Origin: Candidatus Bathyarchaeota archaeon
GTDB lineage: Archaea > Thermoproteota > Bathyarchaeia > Bathyarchaeales > DTEX01
Direction: 5' to 3'
Length of the DNA stretch: 54,503 nt
NCBI GenBank assembly: GCA_018396655.1
Contig: JAGTQF010000006.1
Location: 1-54,503, forward strand
This document shows positions 26,009 to 36,570 of this stretch, piece after piece. The notes beneath the pieces were generated by a model that saw only the letters and a program-made list of their open reading frames with translations, did not search any database and was not told the DNA's origin. Both the position numbers and the translations under genes were made by a program. Position 1 is the first letter of the stretch; every line of letters begins with the position of its first letter.

Positions 26009-26929
26009 ATGAGCGAGTCCGCTAAGAGACCTAAGAGAAAGACATTACCAAAATTTAATTCTCCTAGAACTGCCCTCTGCACATGCCCACCAAAATATAA
26101 CATAAATCCCTATTTGGGCAGATGCACCCACAATTGCTTATACTGCTATGCCATCAAATTCCCAGGCTTTAATGGAAAAGTTACCCCACGCCTAAATCTC
26201 AAAAGGGAAATCTCAGAAATGGTTGAAGGAACAAGGAGGCGTCTACCAGTTATGCTTAGCGATTCAACGGACCCCTATCAACCGCTAGAAAGAGAATACG
26301 AGTTAACCAGAGGATGCTTAGAGGTTCTCGTCAAACATCGTTTCCCAATATTAATTGTCACAAAGTCAGACTTGGTTGTGAGGGACATCGACTTATTTAA
26401 GAAGACATTAACCGTTGTCTCCATGACTATAACAACATGCCATGATGATATTGCAGCGCTCATCGAGCCTAATGCACCTAAGCCGTACGCAAGATTCCAG
26501 GCCCTAAAGAAAGTTGCTGATGAAGGCATACCAACCGTTGTTAGGATAGACCCAATAATACCGACAGTCAACTCAGACCTTAACGACCTTAAGCAAATAG
26601 TTTCTAGAGCCTCTAAAATTGGCGTGAAACAGATAACAGCCTCCACAATGAAGATAGTTAAGGGATTACCGCAATTAATGAGGAACGCAAATCTCCATCT
26701 CTATAGTAGGCTGATGAAAATCTATTCTGAGGGAGAGTGGATTGGAGGCTACAAATACTTGAAGAGAAACCTAAGGCTTGGCATACTGAAGACCTTAAAA
26801 GCCATAGTCCAAGAATATGGCTTAGAGTTTGCAACATGCCGTGAGGGATTCTTAGAGCTAAATACAACAATATGTGATGGAACATTCTATTGTCGAAAGA
26901 TGTTAGATGGTTTCCTGAAACATAAATAA
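26009..26929 (+). CDS. SPL-like radical SAM protein
   Basis: 306 residues with the radical SAM CxxxCxxC in CTHNCLYCYA, preceded by YLGRC and followed by SDSTDPYQPLE, which places it in the spore-photoproduct-lyase-like (SplB/COG1533) group of archaeal proteins. Function of the archaeal members is not known, though a DNA or RNA modification/repair role is often supposed. Extra cysteines near the C-terminus (CREGF, CDGTFYC) could bind a second cluster. Convergent with the aEF-2 gene. Confidence 0.8.
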   Translation: MSESAKRPKRKTLPKFNSPRTALCTCPPKYNINPYLGRCTHNCLYCYAIKFPGFNGKVTPRLNLKREISEMVEGTRRRLPVMLSDSTDPYQPLEREYELTRGCLEVLVKHRFPILIVTKSDLVVRDIDLFKKTLTVVSMTITTCHDDIAALIEPNAPKPYARFQALKKVADEGIPTVVRIDPIIPTVNSDLNDLKQIVSRASKIGVKQITASTMKIVKGLPQLMRNANLHLYSRLMKIYSEGEWIGGYKYLKRNLRLGILKTLKAIVQEYGLEFATCREGFLELNTTICDGTFYCRKMLDGFLKHK

Positions 26930-26937
26930 ATTGTCTT

Positions 26938-29064
26938 CTAAAGATAATCCATGAATCTTTCCATTTTAGGAGGCTCTGCTGGCAACCCTCTCCTAAGCCT
27001 TAGTAGGCGTATTACATGCGTCATGCACTCTTCTGGAACCCTCTCCCAATGGGAGAAATAGTTCTGCCAAAAGGCCCTTCCAGAGGTTACAGCCCTCATC
27101 TCCTCCGCTAACCCAAAGGACTCCGCAACGGGTATAAAACCATTGATAAGAGAGAATAGACCCCTATCCTCCACCAGCGATATTTTGCCACGCCTCCTAA
27201 TTATCAAATTTATTACGTCACCAATTCGGTCGGAAGGCGCTGAGACCTGAATCCCATAAATGGGCTCAAGCAGTATTGGATTAGCCGTTAGAATTGAGCC
27301 AACTATCGCCCTCCTAACAGCGGGCATTATCTGAGCATACCCGCTCTGAGATGGCTCACCACATAGACGAAGACCTACCAGCTCGACCACCAAATCCCTC
27401 ATAGGCTCACCACATAGGGGGCCAGACCTACAAACCCGCCTAAAACCATCTATAGCCGCCTTAAGATTTTCACCAGAGAGGAGATTGCCCTCCGTCAAAT
27501 CCACTAAGATGTTTTTATTCTCATCAGTTAGGATAATCTTTCCACGCGAAAGACTTTGAGAACGCTTATCCAGAGGCCTAACCCTAACCGAAACTTGATT
27601 TAATCCATTTGGGCTATTGGCAGTAAAGATATCTCCAATAGCGCTAATGCTCTCTCTATATGAAATCGTTGGTTTTGAGACGATAACCTCTAAGCCTGGC
27701 TCAATCTCACTTATCGACTTAACCGCTATCTCCAGATGTAGTTCGCCGATTCCGCTGAGGAGATATTCGCCAGTCTCCCTGTTAATTGTAACCGTCAGAT
27801 TTGGGTCTTCAATTGACAATATGTTTAGTGCATCTAATAGCCGCTGAAGGTCGCTTGGATTTTTAGGTTCAATGGAGACCACCACAACCGGTTCAGAAAC
27901 ATATTGAATTCTCTCGAAGGGAATCATATCACCCTTATGCGCTGGGTCAACAAGGGTTTCACCAGCCCTTAAGGGCTCAAGTCCAGAGAGAGCGACAATG
28001 TTACCGGAATCCATATAGCCTATATGCTCTCTAAAGGCACCCATATATACCGAAACACTGTGGACCGCACATTCTCTCCCAGCGCCTAAGAGGTAGACCT
28101 TATCGCCATCCTCTATTTTGCCAGAGAAAATCCTACCAGTTGCAATCAAGCCCTCCCTACGGTCCACTCTAACTCCAGCCACACATATCGTTACTGGACC
28201 GTTTGGGTCACATTCAAGCATGGCCCTTCCAATCTCTGAAGATAAATCGCCCCTCCAAATCTTGGGAATCCTATATCTCTGCGCTTCAGCCGGGCTTGGT
28301 ATCCTCTCAATAATCATTCTGAGAATCGCTTCATGTAATGGTATGATTTCCTGGAGCTCCTGCCATCTCCCATTAGAATACATGTCAATTATATCGCTGA
28401 ATTTTATGCCCTTCTCAACCGCAATCTTTGAAGTTAAACCCCACTTATGCAGTGCCGAACCTATGGCAACATCCCCTCTTGATACGCTAACCTTCCATTC
28501 ATCCCTAAACTTCGGCTCACCATAAAGGTCAATTAGGCTATTGAACTCCCGGATTATACGCAATATTCTCCTCTGTATTTCATCAGCCGGCAACCTTAGC
28601 TCCCTAATCAACCTATCAACCTTATTGATGAGGAGGATGGGCTTAACACGCTCGCTTAAAGCCTGCCTTGTTACAACTTCAGTCTGCGCCATAATACCCT
28701 CAACTGCATCCACAAGAACAATTGCACCATCAACAACTCTAAGGGCCCGCGTAACCTTACCGGTGAAATCAACATGCCCCGGTGTATCAACGAGATTTAT
28801 CAAATACGATTTGCCATCAATGCTATAGGTTAATGATATGCTCGCAGACTTTATCGTTATACCGCGCCTCTGCTCCTCCTCAAGATAATCAAGGACACGA
28901 GCCTCGCCGGCCAGACTGTAAGGTATAAGTCCAGCCCTAGCCAAAAGCAAGTCGGTTAGGGTCGTCTTACCATGGTCTATATGGGCTATTATGCCAATAT
29001 TCCTAATACTTCTCTTATCCCTTAAGATATTTAGGAAACACTGAGTCTGCCTAAACCCTAGCAT
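26938..29064 (-). CDS. Elongation factor 2 (aEF-2) lacking the diphthamide histidine
   Basis: A translational GTPase of 708 residues. G1 AHIDHGKTT, G3 DTPGHVDFTGK, G4 NKVD and domains II-V follow the aEF-2 order, and the C-terminus has the aEF-2 ending RLRRGLPAEPPK. In domain IV the usual LHEDAxHRGxxQ loop reads LCGEPSQSGYAQ, so the His that carries diphthamide is Gln (about residue 573) and the flanking HED and R are also lost. Similar loops are known from some archaeal aEF-2 lineages and paralogues. Whether a canonical aEF-2 exists elsewhere is unknown. Start: ATG at 29064 gives a normal N-terminus; an in-frame TTG at 29109 is possible. Confidence 0.9.
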   Translation of the reverse strand: MLGFRQTQCFLNILRDKRSIRNIGIIAHIDHGKTTLTDLLLARAGLIPYSLAGEARVLDYLEEEQRRGITIKSASISLTYSIDGKSYLINLVDTPGHVDFTGKVTRALRVVDGAIVLVDAVEGIMAQTEVVTRQALSERVKPILLINKVDRLIRELRLPADEIQRRILRIIREFNSLIDLYGEPKFRDEWKVSVSRGDVAIGSALHKWGLTSKIAVEKGIKFSDIIDMYSNGRWQELQEIIPLHEAILRMIIERIPSPAEAQRYRIPKIWRGDLSSEIGRAMLECDPNGPVTICVAGVRVDRREGLIATGRIFSGKIEDGDKVYLLGAGRECAVHSVSVYMGAFREHIGYMDSGNIVALSGLEPLRAGETLVDPAHKGDMIPFERIQYVSEPVVVVSIEPKNPSDLQRLLDALNILSIEDPNLTVTINRETGEYLLSGIGELHLEIAVKSISEIEPGLEVIVSKPTISYRESISAIGDIFTANSPNGLNQVSVRVRPLDKRSQSLSRGKIILTDENKNILVDLTEGNLLSGENLKAAIDGFRRVCRSGPLCGEPMRDLVVELVGLRLCGEPSQSGYAQIMPAVRRAIVGSILTANPILLEPIYGIQVSAPSDRIGDVINLIIRRRGKISLVEDRGLFSLINGFIPVAESFGLAEEMRAVTSGRAFWQNYFSHWERVPEECMTHVIRLLRLRRGLPAEPPKMERFMDYL

Positions 29065-29204
29065 GACCGGATTGTTTCCCCTAATGTTATTTTCTAAATT
29101 CCTTTTCAAAACTAAATTAAGTTGAAGGTGAACTTAAACGTCAATGATAGTTAAGGAGATTGCTGGAGAACTTATGGCGGAAAATTATTCTGCCCATAAA
29201 TCTG

Positions 29205-29282
29205 CTACTTATATCTCTCGCGCCTCTTTTTCCTTTTCCTCTTCTCACGGCGCATACGCTTCTTCTTCCACTTAGCTCTCAT
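29205..29282 (-). CDS. rpl41e: Ribosomal protein L41e (25 residues)
   Basis: A tiny gene on the minus strand starting MRAKWKKKRMRREKR and ending RRERYK, almost wholly Lys and Arg. It matches the start and composition of eukaryotic L41 (MRAKW, KKRMRR). A purine-rich GGAGAAGAGGG lies just upstream of the ATG. L41e is the smallest ribosomal protein and bridges the two subunits. It is easily missed because of its length. It lies upstream of the aEF-2 gene on the same strand, a fitting translation context. Confidence 0.87.
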   Translation of the reverse strand: MRAKWKKKRMRREKRKRKKRRERYK

Positions 29283-29485
29283 CCTACGCCCTCTTCTCCA
29301 AACAAATTTTAAATCAGGTCTCCAATATTAAGTTGCGAGCGCAAGCCTCAGTAAACGAGGCTTTTAAAATGGTTTTCTCCTTTACCTTATTAAGTTTTCG
29401 GATTCCAAAATTCAGGACGCTACACTTATAAAAGCCAATCAACTTTTAGTAATGGAAAAGTCTAGGAGAGAAGGAAGCAGCTAGA

Positions 29486-30391
29486 ATGAAGGGACACTTA
29501 CTCTGCATACCATGCACATTAAGAGCAGCATACGACATAGCCATAAAGGCTACCGAGAATGAAGAGCTACAAAGAAAAGTTATCTTAGAAACTCTGGAAT
29601 GGATGAGCAGAAATAACAACCTAGTGAACATAACTCCAGCCATGCTGCATACCCACGTCTTTAGGCTCGTCCAAAGAATCACCGGAAACAAAGATCCATT
29701 TGCACGTCTAAAAAGGGAATCAAACGATATAGCAATGAATTTAACACCGCTTCTGGAGCGTGAAATCGAGAAGATAAGCTTCGAAGAGGCCTTCAGATTA
29801 GCGGCTTTAGGGGCTATATGTGGAAACTCAATAGACTTTGAGGTTGAAGGCTACCAGGTCTCATTAAAAGACCTCGAGAGATCACTATTAGACTGCTTGA
29901 AGAGCGGTTTATCCCTTGACGATACGTCTAAGCTTAGAGAAGCCCTCTCGAAATCTAAAACAGTTCTTTATCTCCTAGACAACGCTGGCGAGGTTGCCTT
30001 CGACAAAATCTTCATAAAATTTATCACTAGGAATTATCCGGTTAGAGTGCTGGCAGCCGTTAAATCCGGGCCAATTCTAAATGATGTAACGCTTGAGGAT
30101 GCACTATACGTTGGCTTGGATGAGGTTGCAGACATCATCACAACTGGCAGCGACTCAATAGGTCTAAACCTGGCGGAGTGCTCCATGGAATTTATGGAGC
30201 GCCTAAAAGAATCTGACCTGATAATTGCGAAGGGGCAGGGATACTATGAGAGCCTAACAGAGATCGAGAGCAGCCTGAGAAAGCCTATAGCATATATGCT
30301 TAGGGCAAAATGTTCGGTTGTTGCTAAATCCCTTAATGTGCGCCAAGGGTCGAACGTAATTAAGTTTGTGGGTTATCCTAAAATAATGTGA
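29486..30391 (+). CDS. DUF89 / ARMT1-like damage-control phosphatase
   Basis: 301 residues of the metal-dependent DUF89 family. N-terminal CIPC pair, helical domain, then the metal-site block LYLLDNAGEVAFDKI (Asp-Asn) and a second Asp region GSDSIGLNLAECS. Archaeal family members act on damaged or inhibitory phosphometabolites. It begins a three-gene plus-strand cluster with the dph6-like and amidotransferase-like genes, 27 bases before the former. Bases 29283-29485 upstream hold only promoter-like AT-rich sequence. Confidence 0.83.
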   Translation: MKGHLLCIPCTLRAAYDIAIKATENEELQRKVILETLEWMSRNNNLVNITPAMLHTHVFRLVQRITGNKDPFARLKRESNDIAMNLTPLLEREIEKISFEEAFRLAALGAICGNSIDFEVEGYQVSLKDLERSLLDCLKSGLSLDDTSKLREALSKSKTVLYLLDNAGEVAFDKIFIKFITRNYPVRVLAAVKSGPILNDVTLEDALYVGLDEVADIITTGSDSIGLNLAECSMEFMERLKESDLIIAKGQGYYESLTEIESSLRKPIAYMLRAKCSVVAKSLNVRQGSNVIKFVGYPKIM

Positions 30392-30418
30392 TTATGCAGA
30401 GTAAGATATGGGGATGTT

Positions 30419-31099
30419 ATGAGGCTCGGTGCACTATTTTCCGGCGGAAAAGACTCATGCCTAGCCATTCATAAAGCCCAAGCATTCCATGAGATATCTT
30501 GCCTAATAAGCTTAATTCCATCCAGTGAGGAGAGCTACATTTTCCATTACCCAAATATATGGGTGACTAGATTTCAAGCCGAGGCTATGGGTCTGCCAAT
30601 AATTCAGATGGAGACCGAGATTGGTGAAGAGAAGGAGCTAACCAGCCTATCTAAAGCCTTAAAATTAGCTATCAAGAGGTATGGAATTAATGGAGTAATC
30701 ACAGGTGCTATAAAGTCCACATATCAGGTGAGCAGAATCCAGAAAATATGTAATAGGCTTGGGCTCTGGTGCTTTAACCCCTTATGGCTTAAGAGTCAGG
30801 AGGAACTTATGCGCGAGATTTTGAAGATAGGCTTTGAGGTCATTATTTCAGGGATATTCGCTTATCCACTCGATAGTAGTTTTCTTGGTAGAAGATTGGA
30901 TACTAATCTTCTAGCAGAGCTCATAAATCTGTGGAGAAAGTATGGCATAAACATCGCTGGTGAGGGAGGAGAAATAGAGACAACAGTTCTCGATGCACCT
31001 ATGTTTAAGAAGAGGATAAAGGTAACGGACTATGAGATACAATACAGGGATAATTCCGGGATATTTAAGATAAAAAGTCTAAGGCTAGTGGACAAATGA
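30419..31099 (+). CDS. Diphthine-ammonia ligase family protein (Dph6-like)
   Basis: 226-residue PP-loop ATPase: FSGGKDSCLAIHKA at the N-terminus, ITGAIKSTYQVSRI, LWCFNPLW, and the family signature GEGGEIETTVLDAPMFKKRI. Dph6 amidates diphthine on EF-2, the last step of diphthamide formation. It overlaps the next gene by 4 bases. The nearest EF-2 gene (26.9-29.1 kb) lacks the histidine this pathway modifies, so either a second EF-2 exists or this enzyme has another substrate. Confidence 0.85.
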   Translation: MRLGALFSGGKDSCLAIHKAQAFHEISCLISLIPSSEESYIFHYPNIWVTRFQAEAMGLPIIQMETEIGEEKELTSLSKALKLAIKRYGINGVITGAIKSTYQVSRIQKICNRLGLWCFNPLWLKSQEELMREILKIGFEVIISGIFAYPLDSSFLGRRLDTNLLAELINLWRKYGINIAGEGGEIETTVLDAPMFKKRIKVTDYEIQYRDNSGIFKIKSLRLVDK

Positions 31100-31641
31100 G
31101 AATCCTATTAATAAGCTTATGCTCAGACCCATTAAGCGAGCTTGAATTTGTTAAGCCTATCGAGCATATACTTAAACATGAGGGGATTAACTTAATCGTC
31201 AAACATTACATGAAAATCTCCCCGGGGGATTCTAGGCTGGTGGAAAAGGTAATCATATGTGGCTCAGCTTTAAAAGATAATTTCTTTCTAGCGGGAGAGT
31301 GGTTTAGGTGGCTTAGTGATTTTGAGAAACCAATTCTTGGGGTGGGTTCAGGCGCACAGGTTATCGCGAAGGCCTTCGGCTGTAACCTCATTAGAAAGAC
31401 GAAGATTGGAGTTTTTAAGGTCAGATTGATAAAGGAGAATAAGCTAGTGGATAAAAGAGTTTTCTATGCTTATTTTCTAACGGGGAGGGCCATAGAGCTT
31501 GCTAAGCCTTTAGAATCTCTAGCCAAAGTTGGAAATATAGATTGCATGGTTAAACATGAATCTAGAGAGATTTATGGCTGCCTTTTCCATCCAGAGGTTA
31601 TGAGCTCGGAGATAATCATGAACTTCATTTTAAGGACCTAA
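31096..31641 (+). CDS. Class I glutamine-amidotransferase-like protein lacking the catalytic Cys
   Basis: 181 residues with the GATase1 fold: the elbow reads PILGVGSGAQVIAKAFG where an active enzyme has G-x-C-x-G (compare LGICLGMQ in hisH), so Cys is Gly. The His-Pro-Glu near the end is kept (CLFHPEVM). It overlaps the dph6-like gene by 4 bases, so the two products are probably made together. It could be a structural or regulatory subunit, or a glutamine sensor, for the ligase. This pairing is inferred from gene overlap. Its stop overlaps the convergent tatD stop. Confidence 0.7.
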   Translation: MRILLISLCSDPLSELEFVKPIEHILKHEGINLIVKHYMKISPGDSRLVEKVIICGSALKDNFFLAGEWFRWLSDFEKPILGVGSGAQVIAKAFGCNLIRKTKIGVFKVRLIKENKLVDKRVFYAYFLTGRAIELAKPLESLAKVGNIDCMVKHESREIYGCLFHPEVMSSEIIMNFILRT

Positions 31642-32399
31642 CTAATTTTAAAGAGCTTCCTAGCATTTTCAGTAGTCTTCTCGGCTACGAACTCTATACT
31701 TTCGCCCTTTAGTTCCGCAACAGCCTTTAACGCCTTGGTTATATGGGCTGGCTCAGCAGTCTCCCCCTCATAAACGACAGGAGAGTCTGTCTCTAAAACT
31801 ATATTCTCTAATGGCGCCTTCATAATGATTTTCTTATGCTCCTTGCTGTAGGCGGCAGCCGGTGTTGCAGAAACATAGTAGCCATAGTCAAGTATTTTCT
31901 TGAGAGCTTCTAATGGTCCGCTGAACCAGTGGAAAACAGCTCTCTTAACCCCGGTCTCTATAGTCATATCAACACAATCTATCCATGCGCCTCTACTGTG
32001 AACTGATATCGGCTTATCTTTTTCCCTCGCCAAATTAAGTATTCTTGAGAAAACCTCCCTTTGAACCTCTTTGATATTATCACTTTTTCTAGCATCCTTA
32101 TACCAATAGTCTAATCCAACCTCACCTAAAGCAACAATATTATTGATGTTCTTCTCAATAAGGCTAATAGTCTCTTCGATTTTTGAAGTATCCAAGCCCC
32201 ATGGATGAAGGCCAAGCGCTGGATAAATTCTTAGTTTGCTGGTTCCATACTTCTGGCTTTCACGTATAACCCAGAGATTGGATTCATAATCTGAACCTAC
32301 AGCAATTATCGCAGTAACCCCTACCTTAACGGCTCTTCTAATGGCTTCTCTTAAATCCTTAATTTCCTCCAAATGGGCATGGGTATCTATTAACTCCAT
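31638..32399 (-). CDS. tatD: TatD-family metal-dependent hydrolase
   Basis: 254-residue TIM-barrel amidohydrolase. Metal ligands are seen in order: DTHAHLEE, GEVGLDYW, SVHSRGA, AVFHWFSG, and LETDSPV. TatD proteins are DNases with roles in repair or turnover; some act on D-aminoacyl products. ATG at 32399 is chosen with AGGTG upstream; an in-frame GTG lies three codons earlier. Confidence 0.88.
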   Translation of the reverse strand: MELIDTHAHLEEIKDLREAIRRAVKVGVTAIIAVGSDYESNLWVIRESQKYGTSKLRIYPALGLHPWGLDTSKIEETISLIEKNINNIVALGEVGLDYWYKDARKSDNIKEVQREVFSRILNLAREKDKPISVHSRGAWIDCVDMTIETGVKRAVFHWFSGPLEALKKILDYGYYVSATPAAAYSKEHKKIIMKAPLENIVLETDSPVVYEGETAEPAHITKALKAVAELKGESIEFVAEKTTENARKLFKIS

Positions 32400-32564
32400 A
32401 GGAGGCACCTAAGGTATGAAATTGCCTTATGATTTAATATTCAATGGTATTCGGTATCTATTAAGATTTAGGCTTGGAGGGATTAATGAAACGTAAAAAA
32501 TTAAATCTATGGACTCAATAATAACTAAAATTCCAAAAATGGGCGTGGAAGGGTCAAAAGTAGA

Positions 32565-33413
32565 ATGTATAGGATAGTTGAGAGAAGGGAGGCGGCTTCA
32601 TCGATTAAACTCCTTAAGGTTTTAGCCCCTGAGATATCTAAAAAGGCTCAACCCGGCCAGTTTGTCATTTTAAGAGTGGATGATAAGGGTGAACGCATCC
32701 CACTAACTCTCGCTGACTGGGATACTAAGGAAGGAACAATAACGCTGGTTTTCTTAGAGGTTGGAGTTTCGACCAGAAAGCTTGGGGAATTAAGGGAGGG
32801 AGACGCCATATTAGATGTGCTTGGACCACTTGGAAATCCAACTGAAGTGAGGAACTATGGGTCTGTATGCATTGTGGGTGGCGGAGTTGGAATAGCAGCC
32901 GCCTATCCGGTAACCCGGGCGCTTAAAGCTGCTGGAAATAAAGTAACTTCCATAATAGGTGCGAGAACATCTAAGCTGCTAATTTTTGAGGAGGAAATGA
33001 GGAGGTTTTCAGATGAACTATACGTATCTACGGATGATGGAACCAAGGGGTATAAAGGCTTCGTAAGCGATATTCTCAGAAGCCTACTGCAGAAAGGATG
33101 CACATTTAATATGGTTTACGCCGTTGGCCCAGCCGTGATGATGAGAGCCATAGCTGATGTAACCAGGCCGTATAAAATTAAGACTATTGTAAGTTTAAAC
33201 CCGATAATGGTAGATGGGATGGGCATGTGCGGTGCTTGTAGGGTGACGGTTGGTGGAAAAACAATGTTCGCATGCGTGAATGGACCCGAGTTTGATGCGC
33301 ATGAAGTAGATTTTACAGAGTTGATAAGGAGACAAACGGCTTTTCTCCAGGAAGAGAGGATGGCTCTTGAACTCTGGGAGGCGAATAGGAGGATGGCGAT
33401 TAGGGAGGCATAA
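32565..33413 (+). CDS. NfnA-like ferredoxin:NADP oxidoreductase, small subunit
   Basis: 282 residues with an FNR-type FAD domain (QPGQFVILR, RIPLTLAD), an NAD-binding core (CIVGGGVGIAAAYPVTRALK), and a C-terminal [2Fe-2S] site MCGACRVTVGG with CVNGPEFD. Corresponds to NfnA/SudB, also named sulfide dehydrogenase subunit. Followed 3 bases later by the large subunit. The pair is expected to couple NADH, NADPH and ferredoxin pools by flavin-based bifurcation. Confidence 0.88.
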   Translation: MYRIVERREAASSIKLLKVLAPEISKKAQPGQFVILRVDDKGERIPLTLADWDTKEGTITLVFLEVGVSTRKLGELREGDAILDVLGPLGNPTEVRNYGSVCIVGGGVGIAAAYPVTRALKAAGNKVTSIIGARTSKLLIFEEEMRRFSDELYVSTDDGTKGYKGFVSDILRSLLQKGCTFNMVYAVGPAVMMRAIADVTRPYKIKTIVSLNPIMVDGMGMCGACRVTVGGKTMFACVNGPEFDAHEVDFTELIRRQTAFLQEERMALELWEANRRMAIREA

Positions 33414-34814
<1,401 letters not shown>

Positions 34815-34839
34815 ACAAAAATCTACTGTCTCTTCAATT

Positions 34840-35763
34840 TTACCTAGAAGCCTCAACCAAAGGCGGTATTATCTCTTCATAGCCAACTGACATTATATGG
34901 CATCCAGCGGCGGAAGTCGTCTTCTTCAGCTCCTTAATGAAACTAGAGAAGTAATTGAGGTTTATTTCATCATACTTCAATCTTCTCAGATTCTTATCAG
35001 AAATTTCACTAGCCTTGGCTAGAGCATCCATAAGCTCTTTGGGCACCTTAACTCCCGGCACATTCTTATCAAAGTAGTCAGCCACACCATAGGATTTTAG
35101 TGGAAAAATACCTATTATAACAGGAACATTATATTTACTAGTCTCTTTAAGGAAAGATTTCGCCTTCTCAATGTCGAATACAACTTGCGTCTGGAAAAAG
35201 TCAGCTCCAGCATTAACCTTCTTCTCAAACTTTATTAGCTCTGGTTCGATGGGATTAGCATTTGGGTTGGCTCCAGCACCGATAAAGAATTTTGGCGGAG
35301 ACTCAATCGGTTTCCCATTCATGTCAACGCCTTCATCAACTATGCGTCTTATCATTTTGATGAGCTGAACAGAATCTAGGTCAAAGACTGGCTTAGCTTG
35401 GGGGGTATCTCCTAAAGTTGTGTAGTCGCCGGTCAATGCGAGGACATTTTTTATTCCTAAGGCACCTGCGCCTAGAAGGTCTGAGAAGATCGCTATCCTA
35501 TTTCTGTCTCTACACGTTATCTGATATATTGTTTCCAGCCCCGAGTCTCTCTGAATAATATACGAGGCAACCAGACTACTTATGTACGCAAAGGATTGAG
35601 GATTATCCGTCACGTTGCAGGCCACAACATAATCCTTAATCTTCTTAGCAGCCTCGACATAACGTGTTAGATTGGTCGTCTTTTCAGGCTCAAGCTCACC
35701 AGTAAAAGTGAATCTCCCAGACTTAAGACTCCTCATTAACTCACTTATAAATACTTCCGTCAT
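34840..35763 (-). CDS. metF: Methylene-tetrahydrofolate reductase MetF-like
   Basis: 307-residue TIM-barrel flavoprotein with the N-terminal FTGELEPEKTTN, NVTDNP, TCRDRNR, NVLALTGD and FIGAGANPNANPIEPEL blocks of MTHFR. It reduces methylene- to methyl-C1 carrier. In archaea that use tetrahydromethanopterin this protein is thought to stand in for Mer when mer is absent. Lies 18 bases after metV on the same strand. Confidence 0.9.
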   Translation of the reverse strand: MTEVFISELMRSLKSGRFTFTGELEPEKTTNLTRYVEAAKKIKDYVVACNVTDNPQSFAYISSLVASYIIQRDSGLETIYQITCRDRNRIAIFSDLLGAGALGIKNVLALTGDYTTLGDTPQAKPVFDLDSVQLIKMIRRIVDEGVDMNGKPIESPPKFFIGAGANPNANPIEPELIKFEKKVNAGADFFQTQVVFDIEKAKSFLKETSKYNVPVIIGIFPLKSYGVADYFDKNVPGVKVPKELMDALAKASEISDKNLRRLKYDEINLNYFSSFIKELKKTTSAAGCHIMSVGYEEIIPPLVEASR

Positions 35764-35781
35764 GAGACAGACCCCTCAATT

Positions 35782-36462
35782 TCAAGTTTTCACCCAAATA
35801 ACTTCCCTTGGCTGCACATTTAGCCTCGAATTATCTCTCGGCGGCCTATAAGCCCTATAAATATCAAGCATACCAATTTCTTTAAGCCTGTTATAGATTA
35901 GAATCCATGCGCAATCACGCTTGTATCCGCCAACTTCGCACTTTCCCTCATACATGCCTCCACATGGCCCATTAAGCATCCCCTTTGGACATCGAACAAT
36001 AGGGCATATTCCACCAGTCTCATAAAGAATACATTCGCCGCATGCCCTGCACCTCTCATAGAACTCTCCTATATGCTCTATTATTCCAAGGAATTTTGTA
36101 TTTAGGGCTGGTATGGAAGGTTTTTTAATGTGCTCAACTATATCCTGAACGCCAGCGCCACAAGTCATACAGAGTATCGCATCAGAGGATTCGATAGCAT
36201 CCTTTAAGTTGCGGGTATCCCTCCTTAAGATTCTTGCATCACAAGGCGTCTCTACAACAACTGCACCAACAACCTCTTTACCAGCACCCCTCAATTTTTC
36301 AGCCATTTGCTTGACTTGTTCCTCACCACCAGTCTGAGCAACGGTTGAGCATGTTCCACATCCAATAATGAATACCTTACTAAAGGGCTCAAGCATTTTC
36401 AGGATTTCTTCAAAAGACTTTTGCTCAGTTATTATCAAATGGGCATCCTCCCAACAATCCAT
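35782..36462 (-). CDS. metV: MetV-like MTHFR C-terminal domain protein
   Basis: 226 residues with many cysteines: GCGTCSTVAQTGG, CMTCGAG, CRACGECILYETGGICPI, RCPKGMLNGPCGG and CEV. This is the MTHFR_C/MetV family, the zinc or iron-sulfur partner of MetF in acetogenic bacteria and in archaea with a MetFV-type reductase. A TATA-like TTTTATA on this strand at 36485-36492 places transcription start close to the ATG. Divergent from mtd. Confidence 0.87.
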   Translation of the reverse strand: MDCWEDAHLIITEQKSFEEILKMLEPFSKVFIIGCGTCSTVAQTGGEEQVKQMAEKLRGAGKEVVGAVVVETPCDARILRRDTRNLKDAIESSDAILCMTCGAGVQDIVEHIKKPSIPALNTKFLGIIEHIGEFYERCRACGECILYETGGICPIVRCPKGMLNGPCGGMYEGKCEVGGYKRDCAWILIYNRLKEIGMLDIYRAYRPPRDNSRLNVQPREVIWVKT

Positions 36463-36570
36463 TTATTGAACATGGACAACTCGCGTATAAAATTGTTATG
36501 CCAAAATGATGAGTTATAAATATCTTTTGACACAAAAAATATACCAACCGAATATGGAGGAGGCATCTCC

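Noticed and set aside
26938-29064. EF-G, SelB or a BipA-like GTPase instead of EF-2
   Set aside because: Domain order, IIAHIDHGKTTL and the C-terminal LRRGLPAEPPK ending are those of aEF-2; only the diphthamide loop deviates.
31096-31641. Active class I amidotransferase such as GuaA-N or PurQ
   Set aside because: The nucleophile position is Gly (PILGVGSGAQ), so glutaminase activity is not expected.
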